This document shows, piece after piece, positions 16,427 to 26,500 of a DNA stretch of 64,000 nucleotides (position 1 is its first letter; each line of letters starts with the position of its first letter). Made by a program: the position numbers and the translations under genes. The stretch comes from Tepidibacillus fermentans. Lineage in GTDB: Bacteria; Bacillota; Bacilli; Tepidibacillales; Tepidibacillaceae. The notes beneath the pieces are model-generated. The model ran no database searches. It saw only the letters and a program-made list of their open reading frames with translations, and was not told the DNA's origin. The stretch covers positions 186,001 through 250,000 of the forward strand of contig NZ_SMAB01000001.1 in the NCBI RefSeq assembly GCF_004342885.1. Direction: 5' to 3'.

Positions 16427-17695
16427 TTATGAAAATAACGTGACATTCACCCATTCACCTTCAACGATTCCTTCTTTAAATTCAGGAATCTCGATCATTC
16501 CATCGCTTCTTACGAGGTTGGTAATTAACCCTGATTTTCCAAAAACGGGGATTGCCCAAAGTTCTTCATCACGAATTTCTAACTGAACTCGAACAAAATC
16601 TGTTCGTCCAACCTGCGAAGCCACATTTCGTGATATTTTCGCCTTTAATTGTTTTGCAAATCGATTCGGTTCAACACCATGAAGTTGGTTGAGAATTTGT
16701 GTTCCAAAAAGATCAAATAGAACCATCGCAGAAACAGGATGTCCAGGTAATCCCATGACTGGTTTTCCATTACAGTTAGCAATAATGGTCGGTTTCCCTG
16801 GTTTAATTGCAACTCCATGTACAAAAACTCCAGGTTGTCCTAATTCATTCATCACCCGACTCGAGTAGTCTTTCGTACCCATGGAACTTCCGCCAGACAA
16901 AATGAGAAAATCGACTTGATCATACAATTCTTTGGACCTTCTTAAATATTCAGCGAATTCGTCAGTAACGATTCCACCATAGATGACTTCGCCACCAAGT
17001 GCCTGTACAGCAGCGCTGATTGAGATTCCATTGATATCCCGAATTTGGCCTGGTAATAACTTTTTGGTATCAGGGGGAACCAACTCATCACCTGTAGAAA
17101 GGATACCAACCTTTATTTTACGATAGACCGTTACCTCGGTTATCCCTATGGCAGCCAAACCACCCAAATCCTGTGGACGCAAGCGATGGCCTTTTTTTAA
17201 AATAACTTCATTCAGCTTCACATCTTCACCTTGGAAAATCACATTTTCCCTTGGAGCCACTTGTTCAAAGACATTAAGTAAATCCCCAATCACTTCCACA
17301 TCCTCAATCATCACAACCGCATCGGCACCTTTAGGCATCATGCCACCTGTAGGGACATACATCGCTTCACCCTCATGAATTTCCTGATCAACATTTTTCC
17401 CCATTTCCACGGAACCAATAATTTGAAAAAAAGAGGGCATCGATTCAGAGGAACCATACGTATTGCTTGCTTTTACCGCATACCCATCAACAGTAGAACG
17501 ATGAAACCCTGGAACATCTTCTTTTGATACAACGTCGCTTGCTAAAACTCGGCCAACCGCTTCCATAATCCCGACGGTTTCTGCTTCCTGGATTGCCTGA
17601 AACTGTTGTTTGATCTTTTCTGCCACTTCATTTACTTGCTGAACATCGAATAATTCTATTTTTGGCCCATCTTTATGAAGATTTAATAGCTCCAT
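16427..17695 (-). CDS. moeA: Molybdopterin molybdenumtransferase
   Basis: A 422-residue MoeA of normal length. HRSTVDGYAVKASNTYG (near residue 65), DFLILSGGSSMGTKDYSS (near residue 262) and GLPGHPVSAMVLFDLFG (near residue 325) are family signatures. It inserts the metal into MPT-AMP. It is the first gene of the Mo/W operon (moeA, moeA-PBP, tupABC, moaAC, mogA) and is divergent from the MoaD-like gene. The pair of MoeA proteins may divide molybdenum and tungsten work. Confidence 0.93.
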   Translation of the reverse strand: MELLNLHKDGPKIELFDVQQVNEVAEKIKQQFQAIQEAETVGIMEAVGRVLASDVVSKEDVPGFHRSTVDGYAVKASNTYGSSESMPSFFQIIGSVEMGKNVDQEIHEGEAMYVPTGGMMPKGADAVVMIEDVEVIGDLLNVFEQVAPRENVIFQGEDVKLNEVILKKGHRLRPQDLGGLAAIGITEVTVYRKIKVGILSTGDELVPPDTKKLLPGQIRDINGISISAAVQALGGEVIYGGIVTDEFAEYLRRSKELYDQVDFLILSGGSSMGTKDYSSRVMNELGQPGVFVHGVAIKPGKPTIIANCNGKPVMGLPGHPVSAMVLFDLFGTQILNQLHGVEPNRFAKQLKAKISRNVASQVGRTDFVRVQLEIRDEELWAIPVFGKSGLITNLVRSDGMIEIPEFKEGIVEGEWVNVTLFS

Positions 17696-17808
17696 GTTGC
17701 TTCCTCCTTGTGTTGTACATTCCTTTTACAAAAACACTTCTGAATTTTAAATTGGTGATTCTAGTATGAAATGATGATATGATAAAATTGGATTAGGGAG
17801 GTGAACTC

Positions 17809-18090
17809 ATGCAAATCCAATTATTTGCTACGTATCGTGACCTTGCAAAAGCAAAAGTTGTTGATGTACCAGTTACAGAATCGATCACCGTTAAACAATT
17901 GTTGCAAGCACTTGTGAATCTTGTTCCAGATTTTCAGCATGAATTATTTATTGATGAAACTCAGTCACAGCTGAAACCCCATGTTCATCTTTTTGTAAAT
18001 GGACGGAATATTATTCATTTACAAGGTTTAGAGACGCCCATTTCAGCAAACGATGAAATCGCATTAATTCCACCTGTTGGAGGTGGTTGA
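17809..18090 (+). CDS. MoaD/ThiS-family sulfur carrier
   Basis: A 93-residue beta-grasp protein ending IPPVGGG. The free C-terminal Gly-Gly is the site adenylated by MoeB-type enzymes and turned into thiocarboxylate. The N-terminal MQIQLFATYRDLAKAK is MoaD-like. GGAGGTG lies before the ATG. It is the second MoaD version in the window; the other is fused to MoaE. The following gene starts one base after its stop. A role in tungsten pterin for the neighbouring AOR is plausible but inferred. Confidence 0.88.
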   Translation: MQIQLFATYRDLAKAKVVDVPVTESITVKQLLQALVNLVPDFQHELFIDETQSQLKPHVHLFVNGRNIIHLQGLETPISANDEIALIPPVGGG

Positions 18091-18091
18091 T

Positions 18092-18376
18092 TTGTATGAA
18101 ACAACACTAGAATTTCGTGGTATTTCTCGCTCATTACTCATCGAATATCTACTAAATATTACACAATTAACATCTTCTTCTATTATAACAAACGAAAATG
18201 GAAGCGTAACCATACAATCAATAGATTGGGTTGTAGAGATTTCCAAGGAAGAGACGTTTTCAATTGTTTCAACAATCGTGATACCACGAGTATTTATTAC
18301 CTTCCATGGTGACAAGTCAAAGATTCAAGATATAATTCAAAAATTACAAATTCGAACTCTCCGAATAGGAGGATGA
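18092..18376 (+). CDS. Small hypothetical partner of the MoaD-like protein
   Basis: A 94-residue protein with TTG start at 18092; the GGAGGTGG ribosome site lies inside the end of the MoaD-like gene, so translation is coupled. Visible features: an N-terminal stretch LEFRGISRSLLIEYLLNI, a central beta-rich part, and FITFHGDKSKIQDIIQKL near the end. No Cys clusters or membrane helices. I do not recognise it with certainty. Coupling to MoaD and the convergent AOR suggests an accessory role in tungstopterin or AOR maturation (inference). Confidence 0.7.
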   Translation: MYETTLEFRGISRSLLIEYLLNITQLTSSSIITNENGSVTIQSIDWVVEISKEETFSIVSTIVIPRVFITFHGDKSKIQDIIQKLQIRTLRIGG

Positions 18377-18438
18377 AATTAGAAATCAGATATCAAAAGT
18401 CAGAAGTCGGATTCGATTAATTAGAGAACGATTGAATT

Positions 18439-18476
18439 AGAAATCCAGCTACCAAAAGATAGCTGGATTTCTATTT
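18439..18476 (+). terminator. Bidirectional terminator between the MoaD module and AOR
   Basis: A 13-bp stem (AGAAATCCAGCTA and complement) with an 8-base loop lies between two convergent genes. A and T runs flank both sides. Confidence 0.75.
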
Positions 18477-18505
18477 GGATAACGTTAAACCTTTTCGTAC
18501 TTACA

Positions 18506-20308
18506 TTAGATAATCTCTAATTCTCTTAATTTCTCTTCTGGAACAACACCATTGACCCAACCACGGCTTTGATAGTATTCTTCTAACATTTCTGATAGGT
18601 TGGAAACAATCCCTTCACTATGTTTGCTTCCACCTTCTGTGAGGAAACGTTTTGGTAATGTATCATCCTTGCCATCAAAACCATTGAGGTTGTTATAATA
18701 ACGCTCTAGGTTAACAATTCTCTCTCCTGTTTTCATCACATCTTCTGCGGTCATGTTACGGCCGATTAAAGTGGCCAATTGAGCTGCATATTCTTCTGCC
18801 CCTTCAGCAAAGGAAGAGAATTTACAAATATCCATGGAGTCTCCAAAGGCAGCAAGGTCTTGGAATACTCTAGAGAGTGTACCTTTTTCTTTGTTTTCTA
18901 AACGGTCAATTGGTTGTGGGACACCAAGGATTTCACTTGCGACTGTATAACCGTTTACATGGCAAGCACCACGGTTACTGGTTGCATAAGTGACGCCAAT
19001 CCCTTGAACAGCACGTGGGTCGTAAGCTGGAATCCCTTGATCTTTTACTGTCATCGCAAGATCTGGAGCACCAATTTTCTTCGCTGCTTTTCCCGCACCT
19101 TCTGCTAAAAGATCACCAATTCCTTCACGGCGTGCGATTTTATCGATCAGCTCGATCATCTTATCGGCATCGCCCCATTTAATCTCCTCTTCAATCAGAC
19201 CTTTTTCTGAAGCTTCCATGGCAAAAGCAATGGCTACCCCTGCATCAATGGTATCTATACCATAACGGTTACATTGATTTAACATATATGCAGATGCCTC
19301 TTTATTATCATTTCCACACATCGCACCAAGGGACCAAGCGGTTTCATATTCCATTGATTCAACCTTTGTCTTATACTTCCCGTCCTTTACTTCCACTTCT
19401 TTCTTACATGCGACTGGGCACGCATGACAGGTTGGTTCAGAGACTAATAGTTCTTTTCGATAAGATTCTCCACTGATATTATCTGCTTGATCAAAATGGG
19501 AAAGTTTCCCATTATAGGCTGGTAAACCGCTTACAGTATTGAGTAAATTCATCAAGACGTTTGTTCCATAAACGGAAAGTCCGCCTTTACCTGGTGCTGT
19601 AATCGGGCTATCCATAATTAATTTCATTGCTTTTTTTCTAGCTTCTTTATGTTCTTCTACTTGAACAGGTTTTAGCATATTCTTTTGGGAACCACGGATC
19701 ACAATTGCTTTTAGGTTCTTACTGCCAGCAACCGCACCAACTCCCCCACGGCCAGCGGCACGATTTTTCTCATTGATAATGCTCGCAATTTTTACTAGAT
19801 TTTCGCCCGCTTGCCCAATTGCCATCACACTTAAGTCCTGTTCACCATAGCGATCAACCATCGCTTGAATCGTCTCATAAACATCTTTTCCCCAAAGATC
19901 ACTGGCATCATGGATTTCTACTTTGCCATCTTCGACAAAAAGGTATACAGGTTTGTCTGCTTTTCCCTTGATCGCAAAGCCATCAAAACCAGCCCAACGA
20001 ATCCGGGAACCTGCCCATCCACCCATATGTGAGTTCGTAATGGTGCCTGTTAATGGGGACTTGGTGACAACAGCCAGACGATTTCCCATCGTAACTTGGG
20101 TACCCGTGGTTGGACCCGTTAAAATGGTAAGTAAGTTGTCTGGTGATAATGGATCAACAAGGGGACCATTATCAAAAACATATTTTACTCCAAGTCCTCT
20201 ACCTCCGATGTACTTTCTAGCATCTTCTTCGGCAATCTCTTTGTACTCAATCGTTCCGTCTGTTAAATTAATCCAAGCGACTTTGTTCAAATATCCATCT
20301 AACTTCAA
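18506..20308 (-). CDS. aor: Tungsten aldehyde:ferredoxin oxidoreductase
   Basis: A 600-residue AOR of normal length. Domain 1 carries pterin-binding GGRGLGVKYVFD (near residue 35), GNRLAVVTKSPLTGT and HMGGWAGSRIRWAGFDG. The [4Fe-4S] cysteines are CHACPVAC (near residue 287) plus the distal Cys in DSMDICKF (near residue 494). The enzyme oxidises aldehydes to acids with ferredoxin, or runs in reverse, using a bis-pterin tungsten cofactor in the cytoplasm. The ATG follows a GGAGG site. It is convergent with the MoaD module and divergent from the moaD-moaE fusion gene. TupABC close by supports tungsten use. The substrate is unknown. Confidence 0.93.
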   Translation of the reverse strand: MKLDGYLNKVAWINLTDGTIEYKEIAEEDARKYIGGRGLGVKYVFDNGPLVDPLSPDNLLTILTGPTTGTQVTMGNRLAVVTKSPLTGTITNSHMGGWAGSRIRWAGFDGFAIKGKADKPVYLFVEDGKVEIHDASDLWGKDVYETIQAMVDRYGEQDLSVMAIGQAGENLVKIASIINEKNRAAGRGGVGAVAGSKNLKAIVIRGSQKNMLKPVQVEEHKEARKKAMKLIMDSPITAPGKGGLSVYGTNVLMNLLNTVSGLPAYNGKLSHFDQADNISGESYRKELLVSEPTCHACPVACKKEVEVKDGKYKTKVESMEYETAWSLGAMCGNDNKEASAYMLNQCNRYGIDTIDAGVAIAFAMEASEKGLIEEEIKWGDADKMIELIDKIARREGIGDLLAEGAGKAAKKIGAPDLAMTVKDQGIPAYDPRAVQGIGVTYATSNRGACHVNGYTVASEILGVPQPIDRLENKEKGTLSRVFQDLAAFGDSMDICKFSSFAEGAEEYAAQLATLIGRNMTAEDVMKTGERIVNLERYYNNLNGFDGKDDTLPKRFLTEGGSKHSEGIVSNLSEMLEEYYQSRGWVNGVVPEEKLRELEII

Positions 20309-20554
20309 CCGATTTTACCTCCTCTTTTTCTATTATTTTATCCCCAAAAATTGACTGGTAAAGTTTAGAAAGTACCAATCTAATTATTATAATATCACGA
20401 CTTAGGAGAAAATAAAATCTTCCTAAAAATTTCATAATCTTAAATCAATTGTATCAATTGCTAAAAACTCTTCATGGATTTTTGCTTTTCTTAAAAAGAA
20501 AGTTAATGATACAATAGGTCATGATATGATTTTTCTAGTGAAAGGACGAATTCT

Positions 20555-21244
20555 ATGAAAATAACCGTAAAATTTTTTGCAGGTATTGCTGAAAGCACTG
20601 GAAAAAGAGTACACGAATTACATTTCGATCACTCTCCTAACGTGAAAGATATAATCAATTCTCTGATATCAGAATTTCCTCAAGCAGCTGAGATGATCAA
20701 AAGATCAATGGTATCTGTTAATCATGATTATGCAAAACCGGAACAAAACATTACAGAAACCGATGAAGTTGCCTTAATCCCTCCGGTAAGTGGTGGAGAA
20801 GAACCACTTTATGAAGTAACAACAGAACCGTTATCAGCTGATCGACTCATTGCAAAAGTTTCCAATCCCTATGCTGGAGCCATACTAACTTTTGTTGGAA
20901 CCGTACGGGAATTCACTCATGGAAAAAGAACGGTGTATCTTGAATATGAAGCATATCCAGAAATGGCAATAAAGAAAATGGAAGAAATCGCCAATGAAAT
21001 TAAAGAAAAATGGCCAGATACGAAAGTAGCTATGTCCCACCGTGTTGGTAAACTAGCCATTGAAGAGATCAGTGTCATTATTGCCGTTGCCTCTCCTCAT
21101 CGTGAAGCTGGTTTTGAAGCGGGACGTTATGCGATTGAACGTTTAAAACAAATTGTCCCTGTGTGGAAAAAAGAAATCTGGGAAGATGGCGAAGAATGGA
21201 TTGGGCATCAAGAAGGCCCTTGGAAACCACAAACAGAAAAATAA
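20555..21244 (+). CDS. MoaD-MoaE fusion, molybdopterin synthase
   Basis: A 229-residue fusion of both subunits of molybdopterin synthase. Residues 1-80 are MoaD, ending in IPPVSGG; residues about 83-229 are MoaE, with EYEAYPEMA, HRVGKLAIEE, VASPHREAGFEA and the lysine-rich active-site segment PVWKKEIWEDGEEW. MPT synthase adds two sulfurs to cPMP. Here the Gly-Gly that must become a thiocarboxylate is internal. Mycobacterial MoaX is a known fusion of this kind that is cleaved after the Gly-Gly; the same need is expected here. The moeB-like gene follows 51 bases later. Confidence 0.92.
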   Translation: MKITVKFFAGIAESTGKRVHELHFDHSPNVKDIINSLISEFPQAAEMIKRSMVSVNHDYAKPEQNITETDEVALIPPVSGGEEPLYEVTTEPLSADRLIAKVSNPYAGAILTFVGTVREFTHGKRTVYLEYEAYPEMAIKKMEEIANEIKEKWPDTKVAMSHRVGKLAIEEISVIIAVASPHREAGFEAGRYAIERLKQIVPVWKKEIWEDGEEWIGHQEGPWKPQTEK

Positions 21245-21295
21245 TTTTAACTGAAAATCGTATAGAAAACAGTAACTTAAATAAGGATGGTCAAA

Positions 21296-22330
21296 ATGGA
21301 TCAAAGTGAATTACGATACTCAAGACAACATCTTTTCCCTTTTATTGGAAAAAAAGGGCAAGAAAAATTAAAAAATAGTCGGATAGCGATTGTAGGAATG
21401 GGCGCTTTAGGAACAGCTTTAGCGAATCATATGGTTCGTTCAGGTGTAGGTTATGTTCGAATCATGGATCGAGACTTTGTGGAATACAGTAACTTACAAC
21501 GGCAAATGTTATATGACGAAAAGGATGCAAAACAAGGTCTTCCTAAAGCGATTGCAGCAAAAGAGAAACTAAATGCCATTAATTCTGATGTCATCGTTGA
21601 TGCTCATGTAACAGATCTCACATGGAAAAACGCTGAAAAATTACTTTCTGATGTCGACCTCATTCTCGATGGAACAGATAATTTTGATGTTCGTTATCTG
21701 GTGAATGATGTGGCTGTCAAATATGGGATTCCTTGGATTTATGGTGGTGCAGTGAGTTCCAGAGGAATGACATTTACCATCATTCCAGAAAAAACACCAT
21801 GCTTCCGTTGCCTTTTCCCCGAAGCTCCCGCACCAGGTACTACGCAAACTTGTGATACCGCAGGAGTTATTGGGCCGATCATTCAAGTGGTGGCTGCTTA
21901 CCAAGCAACAGAAGCACTCAAATTGTTAGTTGGTGATGATGAACATTTAAGCACTTCCTTACGCAACTTTGAACTATGGCAAAATGATTATTCCGAAATC
22001 AATGTAAAAAATGCGCGGAATGAGGATTGTCCTACTTGTGGACATCATCACTATGATTATCTTGATCCTAATGATAAATCAGAACGGGTAGTATCTTTAT
22101 GTGGAAGGGACACGATTCAAATCACACCAGGTTTGGAAACCAAATTAGATCTAAAAAAATTGGCAAAAACATTACAACTTGTGGGTCGTGTGGAAGAGAC
22201 ACCCTTTCTCCTTCGTTTTTATGTAGAGAGTTATAAACTAACGATTTTCCCTGATGGTCGTACCTTGGTACAAGGGACCGATGATTTAATCGTTGCCAAA
22301 AATCTTTTTGCGAAATACATTGGAGGTTAG
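21296..22330 (+). CDS. moeB: MoeB/ThiF-type adenylyltransferase
   Basis: A 344-residue E1-like enzyme. The nucleotide-binding motif is IVGMGALGTAL; the structural Zn pairs are CFRC and CPTC; the segment TCDTAGVIGP carries the usual central Cys. It adenylates the C-terminal Gly of MoaD or ThiS. ATG at 21296 has AAGGA 8 bases upstream, while ATG at 21287 overlaps that site. About 80 extra C-terminal residues (after DYLDPNDKSE) hold a small domain seen in MoeB/ThiF proteins of Bacillota. Position after moaD-moaE favours the MoeB role, though it could also serve ThiS. Confidence 0.88.
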   Translation: MDQSELRYSRQHLFPFIGKKGQEKLKNSRIAIVGMGALGTALANHMVRSGVGYVRIMDRDFVEYSNLQRQMLYDEKDAKQGLPKAIAAKEKLNAINSDVIVDAHVTDLTWKNAEKLLSDVDLILDGTDNFDVRYLVNDVAVKYGIPWIYGGAVSSRGMTFTIIPEKTPCFRCLFPEAPAPGTTQTCDTAGVIGPIIQVVAAYQATEALKLLVGDDEHLSTSLRNFELWQNDYSEINVKNARNEDCPTCGHHHYDYLDPNDKSERVVSLCGRDTIQITPGLETKLDLKKLAKTLQLVGRVEETPFLLRFYVESYKLTIFPDGRTLVQGTDDLIVAKNLFAKYIGG

Positions 22331-22373
22331 GAAAAATCGATCTGATTGAACATAATTGCTAGAATATCATTAG

Positions 22374-22406
22374 AAAAGAGCAAGTCAAAAGGCTTGCTCT
22401 TTTTTG
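22374..22406 (+). terminator. Terminator after the moeB-like gene
   Basis: The stem AAAAGAGCAAG/CTTGCTCTTTT is followed by TTT, 44 bases after the stop. Confidence 0.85.
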
Positions 22407-22582
22407 GCCATACTTTCCTATTGGTTCAAACTTCGATTAAATACCACTGCTACAATGGGGAGAGTTTAGGGAAATATTTTTAATCTAAATCATTTTTTAC
22501 ACTTACCTTTTATTCTGTTTATTTTTTCCGTTTTTTATGATTATAATTAGTACAAGATCTCATATGTGGAGGTTACTACTTC

Positions 22583-23386
22583 ATGAAATTCTCGATTGTA
22601 CATCGTGGTGACAGTCAATCCGAATCTATCACTGAGCAATTTTATAAACTAGCGACAAAATATCGTTTAATTGAAGATAACCATTCTCCTAATTTAATTA
22701 TTTCTATTGGGGGAGACGGGACGATGTTAGAAGCCTTTCATTCTAATCAACATCGTCTTCAGGAAGTCGCTTTTCTAGGGATACATACGGGACATTTAGG
22801 TTTTTATGCTGATTGGCAACCTGATCAGTTAGAAACGATTATTTCATTAATTGCTACCCAATCGATGAAAACCATTGAATACCCTTTACTAAAAATTAAG
22901 ATTCAAACAAATGATCAAAAGGATTATGAATACTTAGCATTAAATGAATTCACCGTTAAAAACCTTGAAAAAACATTGGTCATGAAAATTAAAATTAATC
23001 ACGAAGATTTTGAAATGTTTCGCGGAGATGGATTATGTATATCAACTCCTTCTGGTAGTACAGGCTACAATAAAAGTTTAGGAGGAGCATTAATTCATCC
23101 ATCACTTGAATCGATTCAGGTGAGTGAAATGGCGTCAATTAATAACCGCGTCTATCGAACGATTGGATCACCTCTTGTTTTGCCGAAACATCATCATATT
23201 GATTTATACCCTCAATATCAAGGTGAAATACGCTTTACCCTTGACCATTTGAGTATGCAAATGAAAAATGTTTATTCCATACAAGGTTTTGTTGCAGATG
23301 AGAAGATTCGATTTGCTAGATATCGGCCGTTTCCTTTCTGGAGCCGGGTACGCGAAGCCTTTATTGGAAATGAGCATATGGACTAG
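22583..23386 (+). CDS. nadK: NAD kinase
   Basis: A 267-residue NAD kinase. ISIGGDGTMLEAFH (near residue 44) is the GGDGT signature, and CISTPSGSTGYNKSLGG (near residue 152) the second conserved region. It phosphorylates NAD to NADP. Length and sequence resemble the second Bacillus type (YtdI). GGAGG lies before the ATG. Transcribed alone, with its own terminator. Confidence 0.93.
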   Translation: MKFSIVHRGDSQSESITEQFYKLATKYRLIEDNHSPNLIISIGGDGTMLEAFHSNQHRLQEVAFLGIHTGHLGFYADWQPDQLETIISLIATQSMKTIEYPLLKIKIQTNDQKDYEYLALNEFTVKNLEKTLVMKIKINHEDFEMFRGDGLCISTPSGSTGYNKSLGGALIHPSLESIQVSEMASINNRVYRTIGSPLVLPKHHHIDLYPQYQGEIRFTLDHLSMQMKNVYSIQGFVADEKIRFARYRPFPFWSRVREAFIGNEHMD

Positions 23387-23393
23387 ACATAGG

Positions 23394-23433
23394 AAAAGGA
23401 CCCCCACATTTTTTGAAGGGAGGTCCTTTTTTC
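23394..23433 (+). terminator. Terminator after nadK
   Basis: The stem AAAGGACC...GGTCCTTT is followed by TTTCG, 8 bases after the stop; the minus strand also reads into it after the RND gene. Confidence 0.8.
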
Positions 23434-23503
23434 GTTTCGTTTGTTCAGTTGAAAGTAAAAGTCCAATAGGTATTATACCCCTACTGGACGAAATGACAAA
23501 GGA

Positions 23504-26500
23504 TCAATCGTTCATTGAGCGAATGGAGTCCACGATTTGAGCGTTCGTGTTTGATTTTCCTAATGCCAATACTCGATTGCGAATCCCATCTAAAACCATG
23601 TAAGCAACTGGCACAATAACCAAAGTTAAAAGCGTTGATGTCGTTAATCCTGTAATCACAACGATCGCCATTGAGCGAGAAATTAATCCACCTTCCGTGG
23701 AAATGGCTAATGGTAGCAATGCTCCAACTGTCGCTAATGCAGTCATCAAGATTGGGCGAAGTCTGGTAACACCTGCTTCAATCAATGCTTCACGTAACTT
23801 CATACCTAAACCACGGTTTTGGATGACACGGTCCATATAAACGATTGCATTGGTAACCACAATTCCAATTAACATGAGAAAACCAACCATTGCTGGCATT
23901 CCTAATGCATCACCAGAAAAGTATAAGCCCCAAAGTCCCCCAACGAAGATAAAAGGTAGTGAGAATAAAATTCCAATCGGTGCGATCATTTCACCAAACC
24001 CAATCAACATCACGAGATAGACCAACAAAATCGCGACAACGATGGCAATTCCCATATTTTTAAATCCTGAAGAAATCTCTTTACTTTCTCCTTCAAAACG
24101 AATTGTGACCCCTTCTGGTAATTGGATTCTCTCTATTCGTTTTTCAACTTCATCTTGAATCGCAGAGGAATTATCTGTGGTAAATCGTCCTTGTATGGAG
24201 ACGTATTCTTGTTGGTTTAAACGTTGAATCGAAGTTGGACCTGGTTTTTGTTCAATTGTGGCAACATCTGACAACTTCACTTGTTTTCCTGTCATTGATG
24301 TAATCGTTTGGTTACGAATCGATTCAAGTGATTTCAAATCATCCACTTTTAACCCAAGATTCACATCTGTGGTTTTTCCGTTTAGGTTCACATTCATCAC
24401 CGAATCGCCACTAATCATTTCTCTTACCGCCATAGCAACCATAGCAGGGTTCAAGCCATTCTCTGCTGCTTTCTTCGGATCAACCTGAACCGAAATTTGC
24501 TGTTGAACAGCCGATACATTGGAACTTACATCGGCTAAACCTGGGACATCTTTGATTTGATTTACAATCATTGCCCCTGCTTCTTTTAAAGAAGCCATAT
24601 CCGTACCATTCACCACAATATATAGGCCACCGTAACCTGAAGCTAAACCTAAAGGCGTTAACGCTGTTGTTACACCATGATCTAAGTTAGCCGTATTTTT
24701 TCGGATATATTGTTCAAAATCTTTGGTCTGTTCTTGCGTTAGATCATCTTTTAATTCAATCTGTATTTCAATTTTTTCACCGATCATATTCGTTTGAAAG
24801 TGTTTAACATCGTTTCGTTTTGCTAATAAGTTCTCAATCTTCTTCGCCATTTGATCTGCTCTTTCATCTGTCGTTCCTAATGGAAGAGTGATTCCAAGAT
24901 TATAGGAAACCGTCTTTTCCGTTGGCATAAAGTTTTTAGGAATATGAGGAACTAACGCAACTGCACTCCCAAACAAAAAGGAAGCAACAAGTAAAACGAT
25001 GAATTTATGTTGCAAAGACCAACCAAGTAATTGGCGATACCCTCGTTGTAATAGGTTATCTTTTGGTTCATGGTGTCTCATGTTCATTAAGAATAAACGA
25101 GACAATAACGGAACAACAGTAATGGCAACAATTAACGAGAAAAGTAAGGCAATAACGACGGTAACAGCAAATGGGACGAAAAATTTACCGACGATTCCAG
25201 GCACAAATGATAACGGTCCAAAAACTGCAATTGTCGTAAAAGTAGAGAATGTGACTGCTTTTCCTACTTCTTTAGTTGCATCAATAATGAGCTCTGGATC
25301 GCGTTCTTTGCTAGCACTCAAACGCCGATAGATGTTTTCAATAACGACGATCGAGTCATCGACAACACGACCAACTGCAATCGCCATCCCGGCAAGAGTC
25401 ATAATATTTAAGCTATAACCAAACCAGTATAAAGCAATCATGGATGCGAAGATCGATAATGGAATCGATAATATGGCAACAATCGTGGACCGCCAGTTCC
25501 GTAGAAAGATAAAAGTCACAATGACAGCAAATAACGCCCCTAATAGAGATTCTCTTAACATTCCATTCACCGATTTTTTCACTTGAATGGAACTATCACG
25601 AAGTTTCGTTAATTGATAGCCTTTTGGCAGTTTGATCTCCTTTAATTTTTCTTCCACCTTTTTTACAAGTTCAACCGTATTCGTACCTGGTTGCGCTTTA
25701 ATATCGGTTACGACAGCAGGGTTCCCGTTAAGACGTGTAAGAACTGCACCATTTTCAGATTTATAACTCACATCAGCAATATCCGTTAAAGGAATCACCT
25801 CAATTTTTAACGATGGATTCATCGTCGAATGATTCTGAGTTGTTGGCGTTTTTTGGTTAGAGGCCATTCCTTTTAATTCATTGGCTAACTGGATTCCAGA
25901 AGATTTTACTTGTTTTTGAAGCTCAGTCAGTTTCGATTGTAAGCTCGTAATTTGCGCTTGTTCTCTTTGAATTTTTTTCTGTAATTCCTCAATTTGTGGT
26001 TGAAGTACTTGAGCTTGTTCGGGAGTTTTCTGTAACTGTTGCATCAACCCATTCAGTTGAGCTTGATCCTGTAACATCATCGATGAAATTCCAAAGATTC
26101 CATTCATGATTTCAATCTGCCCTTGAATCATCAATTGGTTTCCTGTTAGTGTTCCGACTCCTTGACCGAGCTGTCCTATCGTTGAACCAACGACATTAAA
26201 TCCTTCGCCAATAGATTTAAAAGCATTTGAGAATCCACTTAAATCTTGCTGAATCGAGATTAATTGCAACTTTTTCAGATCATCAATCGAGTGAATTTTG
26301 TTACCTACTTCCACATTTAAGCTTTTATTGTCTGCTGTCACTTCTCCAGCAGGAAATGAGATATTATTGGCTAGAAGTATCTGTTTTACTTGATCCAAGG
26401 TCAAATTTTTATCCTTTAGTTTTTGGGGATCAACCCGGATAAAAATCTTTTTCTCTGCCAAACCTTTTACATCAACGGAAGAAACCCCATCAATTGTAGC

